Below, piece by piece: positions 9,118 to 17,881 of a DNA stretch of 63,039 nt. This DNA comes from Planctomycetota bacterium (GTDB taxonomy: Bacteria; Planctomycetota; UBA8742; UBA2392). A program made the translations under genes and the position numbers. The notes beneath the pieces were generated by a model. That model saw nothing but the letters and a program-made list of their open reading frames with translations, did not search any database and had not been told where the DNA came from. The DNA lies in contig JADLFN010000042.1 in assembly GCA_020845475.1 (NCBI GenBank), positions 1 to 63,039 of the forward strand. Reading direction: 5' to 3'. The stretch's first letter is position 1. The number at the start of each line of letters is the position of its first letter.

Positions 9118-10836
9118 CTAGTCTTCGCCTGACTCTTCGGCAGGCGGGACTTCCGGCCCTGCTGCTTTGTATTTCTTGGCTGCGTCGGCGGCGTAGGCGC
9201 ACCAGGAATAATCGCGCAAGAAGATGCCGAACTCACGCTTGGCGCCTTCTTCGTCGCCGGCCAGTTCGTAGCTCAATGCGTACTGGTAAGCCGCGTCGTC
9301 GCACACGGTGGATACGCGGTCGCACTCGTCGCGCACGCCCGCAAGCATTTTGCGCGCTTCCTCGAACTTGCCCACGGTGTTCAAACCCTTGCCGATGCGA
9401 TAACGCGCCAGCGGCGCGCACAGGTGTTTGGCGTTCTTTTCCAGCCACGCGCCGTAGGCCTTGAGGCCCTCGCTTTCGAGCCACTTCTTGAGGGCATCTT
9501 TGCCGCCGCGCTCGGCTTTGGCTTCGTCGCCGCGCAGCTTGAAGTAGTCGTCGTAAGCGCCGCCCAGCGCCTTCTCAATCTGCTCCTGGGTGTACTTGGC
9601 CGCAGTTGCCATGACCTTTTCGAAGGGCTGCTTGCACAGGTCGGCGATGATGGCCTTGTAATCTTCGCCCTTGATCAGGCGCTGGCAGAACTTGTGGGTG
9701 CCGTTGTCCTGCCTAGCGAGCCACTCGAAGAACATCGCGTCTTCGAGGTAATCGTCCGTGTTATGGTCGGCGTCGCGGTCGGCTATGCCATCCAGCACGG
9801 TGCGCGGGTCTTTGCCGCCGAAGGCGAAATTGCTCAGGATCTGCGGCATGCGATCGGGCAATTGGCCCGCGCCGTATACGGCCAAGCCTTCGCGGATCCA
9901 CTTGGGCAGGTCGAGGTACTTCTGGCCCATGATGCCGCGGAAGCCGGCGTGTTTGAGTTCGTGGATCACACGCGAGTGGAAGTCTTCTTCGTCGAGAACC
10001 ACGAACTCCGTGTAGAACGTCATCACCGTCCAGGGCAGGCCCTTGCGCCCGATGGTGCCGGTCGTGGCGCGCTCGCCATCGCGCGATGCGCCTTTGTCAG
10101 CAAAGCGAAACACCACGTCGCACTTGCCCGAGATGTCCACGCCCAGCGATTTCTTGAGAACCTCGAAGGCTTCCTTCGTGTATTCGGGCAGCTTGGCAAT
10201 GGCGGCCAGTAGCCGCGCGTCGCCTTCGTATTTGCCCTTGTAGCCCTGCACGACGTTGTTTTTGTCCAGCGTCCAGGGCGGGTCGATGTCGCCCAGATAA
10301 TTCTGCGCCCGGCGCACGAAGCTCGATTTGGGCCAGGCCTTGATAAAGGCTTCGAGCGCTTTCTTTGCCTCGTCAAAACGCCAGAGCCGGAACTGGCACT
10401 CGGCGCGCAAGAACGTCCAGTGTTCAACGCGCGAATCCTTGGGCAGCGCCTTGAGGTTGTCATCGATCGCCGCGATGCAGGCTTCCAGTTGCCGCGCCGA
10501 GGATCGCGCCAGCACGTGGCTATGGCGCGCGGCTGGGGCCTCCGTCGCCCCGGGGAAGCGCTGGACAAACGCGCTGAACAGTTCGGCGGCGCGGGCGTAT
10601 TCTTTGGCGCTCTGGCCGGCCCTGCCGCCGATCAAATAGGCGCGCGGGGCGTTGTCGTCATCGGCGTGCGCAGTTACGAAATCCTCGGCAAGTTTGAGCG
10701 CATCAAGCCAGCGCTTTTCGGAGTCCGCTTTCTCCAGTGCCTTGAAGTCGGCCTGGGCGTCGTCGGAGGCCCGGGCAGGAACAGCAGCCAGCCAAAGCGC
10801 CAGCAGAGCCAAAACAAAGGTGGTCGCGCGTTTCAT
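9118..10836 (-). CDS. Secreted TPR protein with HExxH metallopeptidase motif
   Basis: The 572-residue protein begins with a clear signal peptide (MKRATTFVLALLALWLAAV, then ARA). I therefore start at 10836, not at the longer frame that begins 27 codons earlier. Residues 20-180 are TPR-like helical repeats. VIHELKHAGF (about residue 292) is HExxH, and PKWIREGLAVYG about 20 residues later supplies the third zinc ligand Glu, the gluzincin arrangement. More TPR-like helices follow at the C-terminus. It is predicted to be an exported zinc peptidase, or a peptidase-like binding protein, with protein-interaction repeats at both ends. Substrate unknown. Confidence 0.72.
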   Translation of the reverse strand: MKRATTFVLALLALWLAAVPARASDDAQADFKALEKADSEKRWLDALKLAEDFVTAHADDDNAPRAYLIGGRAGQSAKEYARAAELFSAFVQRFPGATEAPAARHSHVLARSSARQLEACIAAIDDNLKALPKDSRVEHWTFLRAECQFRLWRFDEAKKALEAFIKAWPKSSFVRRAQNYLGDIDPPWTLDKNNVVQGYKGKYEGDARLLAAIAKLPEYTKEAFEVLKKSLGVDISGKCDVVFRFADKGASRDGERATTGTIGRKGLPWTVMTFYTEFVVLDEEDFHSRVIHELKHAGFRGIMGQKYLDLPKWIREGLAVYGAGQLPDRMPQILSNFAFGGKDPRTVLDGIADRDADHNTDDYLEDAMFFEWLARQDNGTHKFCQRLIKGEDYKAIIADLCKQPFEKVMATAAKYTQEQIEKALGGAYDDYFKLRGDEAKAERGGKDALKKWLESEGLKAYGAWLEKNAKHLCAPLARYRIGKGLNTVGKFEEARKMLAGVRDECDRVSTVCDDAAYQYALSYELAGDEEGAKREFGIFLRDYSWCAYAADAAKKYKAAGPEVPPAEESGED

Positions 10837-10865
10837 GGCCACATTGAAGCACGCGCACCTGCTCT

Positions 10866-10894
10866 GGATAAGGCCCTGATGGGAAATGTAGAAT
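10866..10894 (+). promoter_or_regulatory. Putative promoter of the ParE-type toxin-antitoxin operon
   Basis: TAGAAT at 10889-10894 is a good -10 element; a weak -35 (TGGATA or GGATAA) lies 17-18 nt upstream. The expected start of transcription falls at about 10901-10902, on the ATG I choose for the antitoxin, so the mRNA would be leaderless. Confidence 0.45.
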
Positions 10895-10901
10895 GCATAA
10901 C

Positions 10902-11195
10902 ATGACCAAGGCGACAAAGGAACTGCTGGAGAAGTTCAAGGCGCTGAGCCGCAAGGAGCGCCTGTCGCTGCTGCGCGAAATCGACGAGTTCGAGCTGGAA
11001 GCCGCGCCGATTCCTGACTGGCAAAAAAAGGCCCTGGAGGAAGCGCTGGATGACGAACGGAAAAACCCGGATGAAGGCGAGGATTGGGATCACGTTTACA
11101 AGCGGTTGATGTCCAGATACAGCCGGCCTGGCCTGCAAAGGGCCGTAAGTGAAGCAGCGCGTCAAGACAAGCGCGCGAGCTCTAGTCGACCTTGA
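10902..11195 (+). CDS. Antitoxin, addiction-module (unstable antitoxin) family
   Basis: The protein has about 97 residues. The first part reads MTKATKELLEKFKALSRKER, then LSLLREIDEFELE. The C-terminal half is acidic, PDWQKKALEEALDDERKNP then DEGEDWDHVYKRL. This is the pattern of the putative addiction-module component family that partners ParE/RelE toxins: a helical region followed by an extended acidic toxin-binding segment. An ATG three codons earlier (10893) overlaps the probable -10 hexamer, so 10902 is preferred. The 3' end overlaps the toxin gene by 47 nt in another frame, an unusually long overlap that couples their translation. Confidence 0.72.
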   Translation: MTKATKELLEKFKALSRKERLSLLREIDEFELEAAPIPDWQKKALEEALDDERKNPDEGEDWDHVYKRLMSRYSRPGLQRAVSEAARQDKRASSSRP

Positions 11196-11460
11196 GACAG
11201 CGCTGGAATACTTCGAAGGTGAAGAAAGCGGGCTGGGAGCCCGTTTTCTGGAGGCCGTTGACGCCGCCATCCAAAGGGCGCGCAAGAATCCTGCCGCGTA
11301 TCGAGCAATCTGGGGTGCAATTCGCCGTGTCCAGCTATCGCCCTTTCGATACAACCTCTTTTTTCGACACGATGATCGCCTTTTCAAAGTGCTGCGCATC
11401 CTGCATGCGCAAAGGGATCCCGACGTAATCGAAACGCTTGTGCAAAGCGAAGACGAATAG
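11149..11460 (+). CDS. ParE/RelE-family toxin
   Basis: The protein has 103 residues. ARALVDLETALEYFEGEESG, ARFLEAVDAAIQRARKNPAA and VQLSPFRYNLFFRHDD are the three landmarks of the ParE/RelE fold: the helical hairpin, then the beta sheet with the Arg-rich strand, ending VLRILHAQRDP. The start is GTG inside the 3' end of the antitoxin gene. ParE members poison gyrase and RelE members cleave mRNA on the ribosome; which applies cannot be told from sequence. Confidence 0.82.
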   Translation: MKQRVKTSARALVDLETALEYFEGEESGLGARFLEAVDAAIQRARKNPAAYRAIWGAIRRVQLSPFRYNLFFRHDDRLFKVLRILHAQRDPDVIETLVQSEDE

Positions 11461-11466
11461 GCCGAG

Positions 11467-11496
11467 TTGCAAACATGCGTCCCTCATTCGTATATA
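11467..11496 (+). promoter_or_regulatory. Promoter of the ABC-2 exporter operon, probably leaderless
   Basis: TTGCAA (11467-11472), an 18-nt spacer, then TATATA (11491-11496). The A of the start ATG is at 11503, where transcription would be expected to begin. There is no purine-rich ribosome site between promoter and ATG. Confidence 0.55.
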
Positions 11497-11502
11497 TAGC
11501 GC

Positions 11503-12456
11503 ATGGATTTCGCCCTTGAAACCAAAGGCCTGACCAAAACCTACAAGCGCGGCCGCATTCAGGCGCTCAAGGCGCTCGATTTGCAAGTGCCCAAGGGCTG
11601 CGCGTTTGGTCTGCTGGGGCCCAACGGCGCGGGCAAGTCAACGCTGGTGAAAACGCTGCTGGGCATCGTGCGCGCCACCAGCGGCAGCGCGACGTTGCTG
11701 GGTGTGGATTATCGCAAAGTGGATTCGCGCAGGAGTGTGGGCTACCTGCCCGAGGGCCACCGCTTTCCCAGCTATCTCACCGGGCGCACGCTGTGCGATT
11801 ACTTCGGCAAGCTCTCAGGCCTGCGCGGCGATGAACTGAAACGCCAGATTGACGAAAAGCTCGAGTGGGTCGGCATGAAGGAATGGGCCGACACCAAAGT
11901 CAGCAAGTATTCCAAGGGCATGGCGCAGCGCGTGGGCCTGGCGCAGGCGATGCTGGGCAACCCGCAACTGCTGCTGCTAGACGAGCCGACCGACGGCGTT
12001 GACCCCGTGGGCCGCATGGAATTGCGCCAGGTGATCAAGCGCCAGCGCGAAAAGGGCGTGACGGTGTTTTTCAACAGCCACCTGCTGAGCGAAGTGGAGC
12101 AGGTGTGCGACCGCGTCGCGATCATGCACCACGGCGCAATTCTCCATCAGGGCACGGTCAAAGAGCTGATCCAGAACATCACCGGCGGGCAGGGCACGCT
12201 GCACGTGCGATTTGCCGTTTCGCGCGTGGATGAAGCGCTGGCGCAGAAACTGGGCACGATCGCGCCCTGGGGCCAGGTCGATGGCGGATTCATGATGACG
12301 CTGACCGGCGCGCAGGGCATCACACCGGTAGTGGATCTGCTGCGCGAGCAGAAGATCGAGATTTTCGCGATCGAGCCCCAGCACGCCAACCTGGAAGAGG
12401 CTTTCATCCAGCTCATCGGCCGGCAGGCAAACAAGAGCGTGGGAGGGACGCACTGA
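11503..12456 (+). CDS. ABC-2 type transporter ATP-binding protein
   Basis: The protein has 317 residues. Walker A is LGPNGAGKSTLVK, signature SKYSKGMAQRVGLAQA, Walker B LLLLDEPTDGVDP, switch FFNSHLLSEVEQ. The ~90-residue C-terminal extension is the regulatory/dimerisation region common in exporter ATPases of the CcmA/DrrA/NatA group. It pairs with the permease that follows; the stop and the next start overlap by one base (TGATG). It energises export of an unknown substrate. Confidence 0.9.
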   Translation: MDFALETKGLTKTYKRGRIQALKALDLQVPKGCAFGLLGPNGAGKSTLVKTLLGIVRATSGSATLLGVDYRKVDSRRSVGYLPEGHRFPSYLTGRTLCDYFGKLSGLRGDELKRQIDEKLEWVGMKEWADTKVSKYSKGMAQRVGLAQAMLGNPQLLLLDEPTDGVDPVGRMELRQVIKRQREKGVTVFFNSHLLSEVEQVCDRVAIMHHGAILHQGTVKELIQNITGGQGTLHVRFAVSRVDEALAQKLGTIAPWGQVDGGFMMTLTGAQGITPVVDLLREQKIEIFAIEPQHANLEEAFIQLIGRQANKSVGGTH

Positions 12457-13793
12457 TGCAGGCATTCCTCGCCATCGTCCAGGACACCTGGCGCCAGAGC
12501 AAGCAGCAGTGGGTGTTCCTGATCCTGCTGGTGATGCTGGGCAGCGTGACCGGCCTGTTCTGCGCGGGCACCAAGGTTTATCGGCACAACGACGGCAGCG
12601 ACGAAAAACACGCGCAAACCCTGATCTGGCGCTGGCAGGACAAGCCCGATGAGAAAATGGCGCGCGAAGACGGCTGGGAAGGCATCTACGCCAACCACAT
12701 TTCCAAGCAGCAGGGCCGCGACGAACTATTGCTCGAAGCCGACAAGAAGGTCAACGAGATCGAAGAAGACGCACTGGTGCTGAAGCAGGAATGGATGGCC
12801 AGGCGCCGCGAGATCGGCATTGACCCCGTGGAGGCCAGGTTCGCCGCGCTACAGCGCGAGCGCGCGGCTATCCAAGAAGAGCTCACCCAGGCAAAAAAGG
12901 ACAACGCACCGGAGGATCGGCTCAAGGCCATCCAGGATCGTCTCGACGCGAAATCGAGCGAGATTGCGCCTGTCGAAACGAAGCTCAACGAGCTGAATCT
13001 TCAGCTCAGCGAAATCGATCAGCGCTACAAGCCCGTGGCCCAGAGGCTGGCGGACGCGGAGAAGGCCAAGTCGGACCTCAGCCTGCGTCTGATGAAAGAA
13101 GCGCGCGAAGAGGTCAAGCGCCGCAGCGCCGACATTTCCGATCTGCAGAAGGCGCTCGAAGCGACATTGATGGATTTGACCACGTTCCTGACGGTGCTGA
13201 CGATGCTGGGCTTCATTGCGGCGAGCTCGGGCTACTTTCCCGGCCTGATTGCACAGGGGTCGGTCGACAGCGTGCTTTCGCGGCCGGTCAGCCGCCTTCA
13301 GGTGTTTCTCGGCAAGTATGTGGGCGGGCTGGCGCTGATTTCAGCCGCGCTGTTTGCCTGCTGGCTTGCGACGTTTGTGAGCATGGGCGCGATTTCGGGC
13401 GTCTGGCACTGGCGCTTCTTCTCGGCGCTGCCGATGACGCTGCTCTCGGTGGCGCTGCTTTACGCCATCGTGGCCTGGGTCGGTCTGATGACGCGCAGCG
13501 CCACGCTGGCGCTGGTTACGGGCTATTTCTTCTATCTCGTCGTGGACACCGCGGTGTCGGTCATGATTCAGCTCGCGCCCATGATGCCGCTGTTTTCGGA
13601 TATGAAATGGATCGTGACGCTGGCCGAGATCATCAAGGCCACGTTCCCCAATTTCGCGCTGATGCGCGCATCGGCTGTTGCCAGCGTGGCCAACGTTCCC
13701 ATCTTCGAGTGGCAGCCGATCCTCGTGGCCTTCGTATGGCTCGGCCTGCTTCTTTACACCTCGTACTCGCGCTTCCGCCGTACCGATTTCTAG
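12456..13793 (+). CDS. ABC-2 type permease with large coiled-coil insert
   Basis: The protein has 445 residues. One membrane helix lies at about residues 20-40. A charged, heptad-rich region follows (about 85-235, e.g. RFAALQRERAAIQEELTQ). Five or so membrane helices follow from residue 240 (FLTVLTMLGFIAASSGYF onward). The order (single helix, long extracytoplasmic or cytoplasmic coiled coil, then the other helices) is that of ABC-2 permeases with a big soluble insertion after TM1. The coiled coil could reach a partner or clamp a substrate. Substrate unknown. Confidence 0.8.
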   Translation: MQAFLAIVQDTWRQSKQQWVFLILLVMLGSVTGLFCAGTKVYRHNDGSDEKHAQTLIWRWQDKPDEKMAREDGWEGIYANHISKQQGRDELLLEADKKVNEIEEDALVLKQEWMARRREIGIDPVEARFAALQRERAAIQEELTQAKKDNAPEDRLKAIQDRLDAKSSEIAPVETKLNELNLQLSEIDQRYKPVAQRLADAEKAKSDLSLRLMKEAREEVKRRSADISDLQKALEATLMDLTTFLTVLTMLGFIAASSGYFPGLIAQGSVDSVLSRPVSRLQVFLGKYVGGLALISAALFACWLATFVSMGAISGVWHWRFFSALPMTLLSVALLYAIVAWVGLMTRSATLALVTGYFFYLVVDTAVSVMIQLAPMMPLFSDMKWIVTLAEIIKATFPNFALMRASAVASVANVPIFEWQPILVAFVWLGLLLYTSYSRFRRTDF

Positions 13794-13862
13794 CGCCACA
13801 TTCCGCGTGAGACGACGGCGCCCCTCGGTACTATTTTATACCTAAACCGTTGGAGCGCCTTC

Positions 13863-15671
13863 ATGCCCCGTCGTTTGCTGACTCTTTCTCTCTGCTTGCT
13901 CGCTTCGCTGACTGCCGTCTTCGCCATCTACGCCCAGGATTCCGACAAGCCCGACCCCGAGGCCGAAATCCGCCAGGCCCCGCGCGTCATTGACCGCCGT
14001 CAGTGGCGCATCGGCGAGCTGATCGAGGACATCGCGTTCACCGACATTTCCGGCAAGGCCGGCAAGCTCTCCGATTACTCCGGCCACACGCTGGTCATCT
14101 TCACCACCAACACCACCTGCCCGCTGTGCAAGAAGTACCTGCCCACGCTGGCCGAGTACGAGAAAGCCTACGCTGACAAAGTGAAGTTCCTTTACCTCAA
14201 CGTCACTGAGGGCGAAACCGCCGCCAAGGCCGCTGAAGTCGTGAAGGCCGCCGGCCTGACGGGCCGCTATGTGCTCGACCCCAAGGCCGATCTCGGCAAG
14301 GCACTGCGCGCCGACACCACCACTGATTGCTTCGTGCTCGATGCCTCGCGCACGCTGCAATATCGCGGCGCCGTCGATGACCAATACGGCATTGGCTATT
14401 CGCTCGACAAGCCGCGCGTTAGCTATCTGCGCCAAGCGCTCGATGCGGTGCTCGCGGGCAACCAGCCCATCTACCAGGCGACCTGGGCGCCCGGCTGAGA
14501 CCTTGACCTTGAGCTCGGTGAGCTCAAAACCGGCGGCACCGTTACCTGGCACAACCGTATCTCGCGCATCATCGCCCAGAACTGCCAGGAGTGCCACCGC
14601 GCCGGCGAGAACGGCCCCTTCGAACTCATGACCTACGCCGACGTCAAAGCCCAGCGCGGCATGATCAAGAAAGTGGTCAAGAACCGCACCATGCCGCCGT
14701 GGTTTGCCACGCCGGGCGTGGGTCACTTCCGCAACGACCGCTCCCTGACGGATCGCGACCGCGAAGATTTGCTTTCGTGGCTGGAGAACGGCCTGCCCGA
14801 AGGCGACGCCAAAGAAGGCGCCAAGGCGCGCACCTGGCCCGAGGGCTGGCGCATCGGCAAGCCCGACCAGGTGTTCGAGCTGCCCGAGGTGCAGAAGATC
14901 CCCGCCAAGGGCGAAGTGAAGTACCGCTACATCCGCGTTGATTCCAATTTCACCGAGGACAAGTGGGTCAAGGCCATGGAGATTCGCGCCACGGCCCCGC
15001 AGGTCGTGCACCACGTACTGGTGTTCCTCGAATACCCGCGCAACCACCCCCGCGCCAAGGAGCAACCCAAAGACATGGGCGGCCTCAACGGCTACTTCAT
15101 GGGCATGGTGCCCGGCCAGGGTCACATCATCATGCCCGAGGGCCAGGCGAAGTTCATTCCCAAGGGCGCAACGTTCGTGTTCCAGCTGCACTACACGGCC
15201 AACGGCACCGAAGCCGAGGACCAGACCAGGATGGGCGTGATTTTCAATGACGGTCCGCCGGCCGTCGAGGTCCAAACCAAGGGCGTCTCCAACACCTTCT
15301 TCCGCATTCCCGCGGGCGACGACAACTACAAGGTCACCTCGAGCTGGACCGTGCCGCAGGACATCAAGATTCTCGCCTTCGACCCCCACGCCCACGTGCG
15401 CGGCAAGGCCTGGAAGTACGAGGCGCTTTATGCCGACGGCAAACGCGAGACGCTGATCGACATCCCGAAATACGACTTCAACTGGCAGTTGCTCTATGAG
15501 CTGCAGGAGCCCATCACGCTGCCCAAGGGCACCAAGATCATCTGCACGGCCTGGTACGACAACAGCGACAAGAACCCGGCCAACCCCGACCCCACCAAGG
15601 ACGTCTTTTTCGGCGAGCAAACGTGGGAGGAAATGATGATCGGCTACGTAAACTGGATTCCAGCCAAGTAG
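13863..15671 (+). CDS. Redoxin-cytochrome c-copper monooxygenase fusion, probable selenoprotein (TGA at codon 212 read as Sec)
   Basis: The frame is 602 codons long if the TGA at 14496-14498 is read through. Order: signal peptide (1-24); redoxin/thioredoxin-fold domain with C86 and C89 in TTCPLCKKYLP; U212 in TWAPG-U-DLDLE; a c-type haem site C241-x-x-C244-H245 (NCQECH); then a domain like type II copper ascorbate-dependent monooxygenases. Its expected copper ligands are all present: HH in VVHHVLVF, His in FQLHYTANG, HxH in DPHAHVRG, Met in WEEMMIG. From memory, related planctomycete proteins are one unbroken chain with Cys at or near the TGA position. Reading both sides as one protein restores the haem motif, which lies before the first downstream ATG (14628). 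A perfect hairpin follows the TGA at SECIS distance. Conventional callers will split this gene or call it a pseudogene. GGAG precedes the ATG. Confidence 0.75.
14496..14527 (+). promoter_or_regulatory. In-frame TGA plus bacterial SECIS-like hairpin
   Basis: The TGA (14496-14498) is followed 10 nt later by TTGAGCTC (14509-14516), loop GGT (14517-14519) and GAGCTCAA (14520-14527): eight perfect pairs. The apical loop starts 18 nt after the TGA and begins with GG followed by U. Known bacterial SECIS elements have an apical loop about 16-37 nt from UGA with G in the first loop bases and a U in the loop. The hairpin is also in coding sequence, as required in bacteria. Confidence 0.65.
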
Positions 15672-15696
15672 TGGCGCAGGCTTCCAGCCTGCGGGC

Positions 15697-15729
15697 GGAC
15701 GGGCATCTTGCCCGTCCGTTCTTTTTTCC
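15697..15729 (+). terminator. Intrinsic terminator after the redoxin-monooxygenase gene
   Basis: GGACGGGCA, loop TCT, TGCCCGTCC, followed by GTTCTTTTTT. A second small hairpin, CGCAGGC with GCCTGCG (15675-15693), precedes it; that one resembles a common dispersed repeat. Confidence 0.8.
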
Positions 15730-15801
15730 GTAACGCCCCGCCGGGCCCGCCGGTAGTGCTTGTGTCAGCGGCGAACCCCTTCAACCCCACAAGGACGAAC
15801 G

Positions 15802-16446
15802 ATGAAACTGCTTTTGGCAATGCTCGCGGCAGGCCTTTTTGGCGCGGCTCCTCTGATGGCGCAACGCGCCGAGGAACCCCAGACCTCCGGCAAGGTGGTC
15901 ATTCTGGGAGATGACGAAGAATGCCCGGAATGCGAAGGCGAAGAGGTTGACGAGGCCGATATCGAGAAGGCGCTCGAGGAAGCGCTCAAGGACAAGGACA
16001 TCCCCCAGGAATTCAAGGACGCCCTGCGCAAGATCCTCGACAAACAGCGCAAGGCCGCCAAAGACAAGAGCGACAAGGACGAAGGCGACGTTGACGAAAC
16101 GACCACAGAAACCCTGCCCGACGGCACGAAAGTGGTGCGCCGCATCGTGCGCAAAACCGCCAAAAGCGAGTCCACGGAGAAGTCCACCGAAACGCCCAAG
16201 GCCGAAGGCAACAAGAAGCTCGATGACGAACTCAAGAAGCTGCACGAAGAACTGAAGAAGCTGCAGGAAGAGATCGACCGCCTGATCGAGGAAGAACTCG
16301 GCGGCGGCGACGGCGATGCCACCGAGACGATCGAAAAAGTCCTGCCCGATGGCACGCGCGTCAAGATCGTCAAGAGCGTCTCGCGCAAAACCTCCGGCGA
16401 AGCTCCCAAGGCACCCAAGAGCGAAGACAAGCCCAACAAGCAGTGA
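15802..16446 (+). CDS. Secreted highly charged repeat protein, function unknown
   Basis: The protein has 214 residues and a signal peptide (MKLLLAMLAAGLFGAAPLMA). After cleavage the chain is almost entirely Lys/Glu/Asp. A central segment (about 140-165) is heptad-like (LDDELKKLHEELKKLQEEID). Two copies of one motif, ETLPDGTKVVRRIVRKT and EKVLPDGTRVKIVKSVSRKT, flank that coiled coil. CPECEGEE near the N-terminus is a lone CxxC. No family is recognised. ATG 15802 is chosen because the signal peptide starts there; the frame upstream is repeat-like. Confidence 0.7.
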   Translation: MKLLLAMLAAGLFGAAPLMAQRAEEPQTSGKVVILGDDEECPECEGEEVDEADIEKALEEALKDKDIPQEFKDALRKILDKQRKAAKDKSDKDEGDVDETTTETLPDGTKVVRRIVRKTAKSESTEKSTETPKAEGNKKLDDELKKLHEELKKLQEEIDRLIEEELGGGDGDATETIEKVLPDGTRVKIVKSVSRKTSGEAPKAPKSEDKPNKQ

Positions 16447-16498
16447 TTTTCCGCGCGACCGCACTCTCTCCGCGCGGCTGAGCCGAAAGGCTCAACAA

Positions 16499-16534
16499 GG
16501 AAGGCCGGCCCACCCCGCCGGCCTTTCCTGTTTT
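16499..16534 (+). terminator. Intrinsic terminator
   Basis: AGGCCGGC and GCCGGCCT form an eight-pair stem with a 7-nt loop, followed by TTCCTGTTTT. Confidence 0.7.
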
Positions 16535-16595
16535 GCCGCATCGCATGCGGTTAGTGCATATGTGATAGCTTTCGCTCGGCTTCCGCTGCCGGCGG

Positions 16596-16685
16596 AATTC
16601 AAAATGCAAAATGCAAAATTCAAAATGTCATGAGCCGCCTTGCACGCGAGATCACTTTGAATTTCTAATTTTGAATTTTGAATTG
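16596..16685. repeat. AT-rich inverted repeat of AATTC/GAATT units
   Basis: The left arm is a series of AATTCAAAATGC-like units; the right arm is GAATTTCTAATTTTGAATT-like. The arms pair with each other over about 25 nt around a GC-rich core. It belongs with the elements at 60039-60122 and 61211-61299. Confidence 0.65.
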
Positions 16686-16768
16686 GCGCGACAAGGCACG
16701 CAGGAGCGGCACAGCATCAACGACACCCGGTTGATTATTGCCCACAGATAATTGATAACACCGCGCCT

Positions 16769-17881
16769 ATGCCCGTCCCTGTGCTCAACCTCAAGGCGCA
16801 ATACGCCTCAATCAAATCTGAAATCGACGCCGCCGTTGCCGACGTCTTCACCAACCAGAGCTTCATCCTCGGCCCCATCGTCGAGGGCTTCGAGAAAGAA
16901 GCCGCGGCCTATCTCGGCGTCAAACACGCCATCGGCGTCAATTCCGGCTCTGACGCGCTATTGCTGGCGCTCATGGCCGCCAACGTCGGCCCCGGCGACG
17001 AAGTGCTCGTGCCCGCGTTCACCTTCTTTGCCACCGCCGGCGCCGTGGCGCGGCTGGGCGCCAAGCCCGTGTTCTGCGATGTTCACGCCGACACGTTCAA
17101 CATCGACGTGGCCGATGCGCAAAAGCGCGTCACGAAAAAGACAAAGGCCATCATCCCCGTCGATCTCTACGGGCAGTGCGCTGACCTCGAAGCCGTGATG
17201 GATCTCGCCGCCAAACACAAGCTCACCGTCATCGAAGACGCGGCTCAGGCCTTCGGCGCCACACGCCACGGCAAGAAGGCCGGGCAGGTCAGCCACCTGA
17301 CGACGTATAGTTTTTATCCCACCAAGAATATCGGCGGCGCGGGCGACGGCGGCATGATCGCCACCAATGACGACGCGCTGGCCGACAGCGTGAAGCTGTT
17401 GCACACGCACGGCGAAAGGCCGCGCTATTTCAACAAGGTTGTCGGCATCTGCGGCCGCCTCGATGCGTTGCAGGCGGCGGTGCTGCGCGTGAAATTGAAG
17501 CACCTCGATAAATGGAACGCGCGCCGCGGTGAAATTGCGCGCATCTATGACAAGCGCTTTGCCGGCGCCAAGCACCTCAAGACGCCAGTGACCTCAAAGG
17601 GCAACACGCACATCTACCACCAATACACGCTGCAGGTAGGCGACGGCAAAGATGCCAAGCCGCGCGACGACATGATGGCCAAGCTCAGCCAAAAGGGCGT
17701 GGGCAGCACGATTTATTATCCCGTGGCGCTGCACCGCCAGGAATGCTTCGCCGGCGTCGGCCAGAAAGAAGGCTCCTGCCCGGTAAGCGAAAAACTCACA
17801 CGCACGGTCTTCAGCCTGCCCATGTACCCTGAACTGACCGACGCCCAGGCCAACGAAGTTGCCGACGCCGTACTAGGTTGA
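16769..17881 (+). CDS. DegT/DnrJ/EryC1/StrS-family aminotransferase
   Basis: The protein has 370 residues, full length for the family. VNSGSDALLLAL binds the cofactor phosphate, DAAQAFGA supplies the Asp to the pyridine nitrogen, and YSFYPTKNIGGAGDGG has the Schiff-base Lys (about residue 186). These PLP enzymes transaminate keto-sugar nucleotides for surface polysaccharide or glycan building; the exact sugar is not visible. It may serve the same surface-glycan supply as the gmd/fcl genes at 60-62 kb, but is not linked to them. It converges with the next gene; the two stops overlap by 9 nt. Confidence 0.88.
   Translation: MPVPVLNLKAQYASIKSEIDAAVADVFTNQSFILGPIVEGFEKEAAAYLGVKHAIGVNSGSDALLLALMAANVGPGDEVLVPAFTFFATAGAVARLGAKPVFCDVHADTFNIDVADAQKRVTKKTKAIIPVDLYGQCADLEAVMDLAAKHKLTVIEDAAQAFGATRHGKKAGQVSHLTTYSFYPTKNIGGAGDGGMIATNDDALADSVKLLHTHGERPRYFNKVVGICGRLDALQAAVLRVKLKHLDKWNARRGEIARIYDKRFAGAKHLKTPVTSKGNTHIYHQYTLQVGDGKDAKPRDDMMAKLSQKGVGSTIYYPVALHRQECFAGVGQKEGSCPVSEKLTRTVFSLPMYPELTDAQANEVADAVLG

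Larger units (their letters stand above)
16447..16768. other. Intergenic stretch: terminator plus AT-rich repeat
   Basis: Just over 300 nt without a gene. It holds a small hairpin (TGAGCC/GGCTCA near 16478-16495), the terminator at 16499-16534, the AT-rich inverted repeat at 16596-16685, and about 80 nt before the aminotransferase in which nothing clear was seen. Confidence 0.7.

Noticed and set aside
14496..14498. The in-frame TGA as a simple nonsense mutation or sequencing error making a pseudogene
   Set aside because: Possible for one gene, but two genes show the same pattern with Cys-equivalent positions and correctly spaced perfect hairpins, and both downstream parts remain free of other stops and keep all active-site residues.
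13842..15620. A 592-codon open frame on the minus strand
   Set aside because: It is antisense to the redoxin-monooxygenase gene, has no recognisable motif, and arises from the G/C third-position bias that keeps the opposite strand open.
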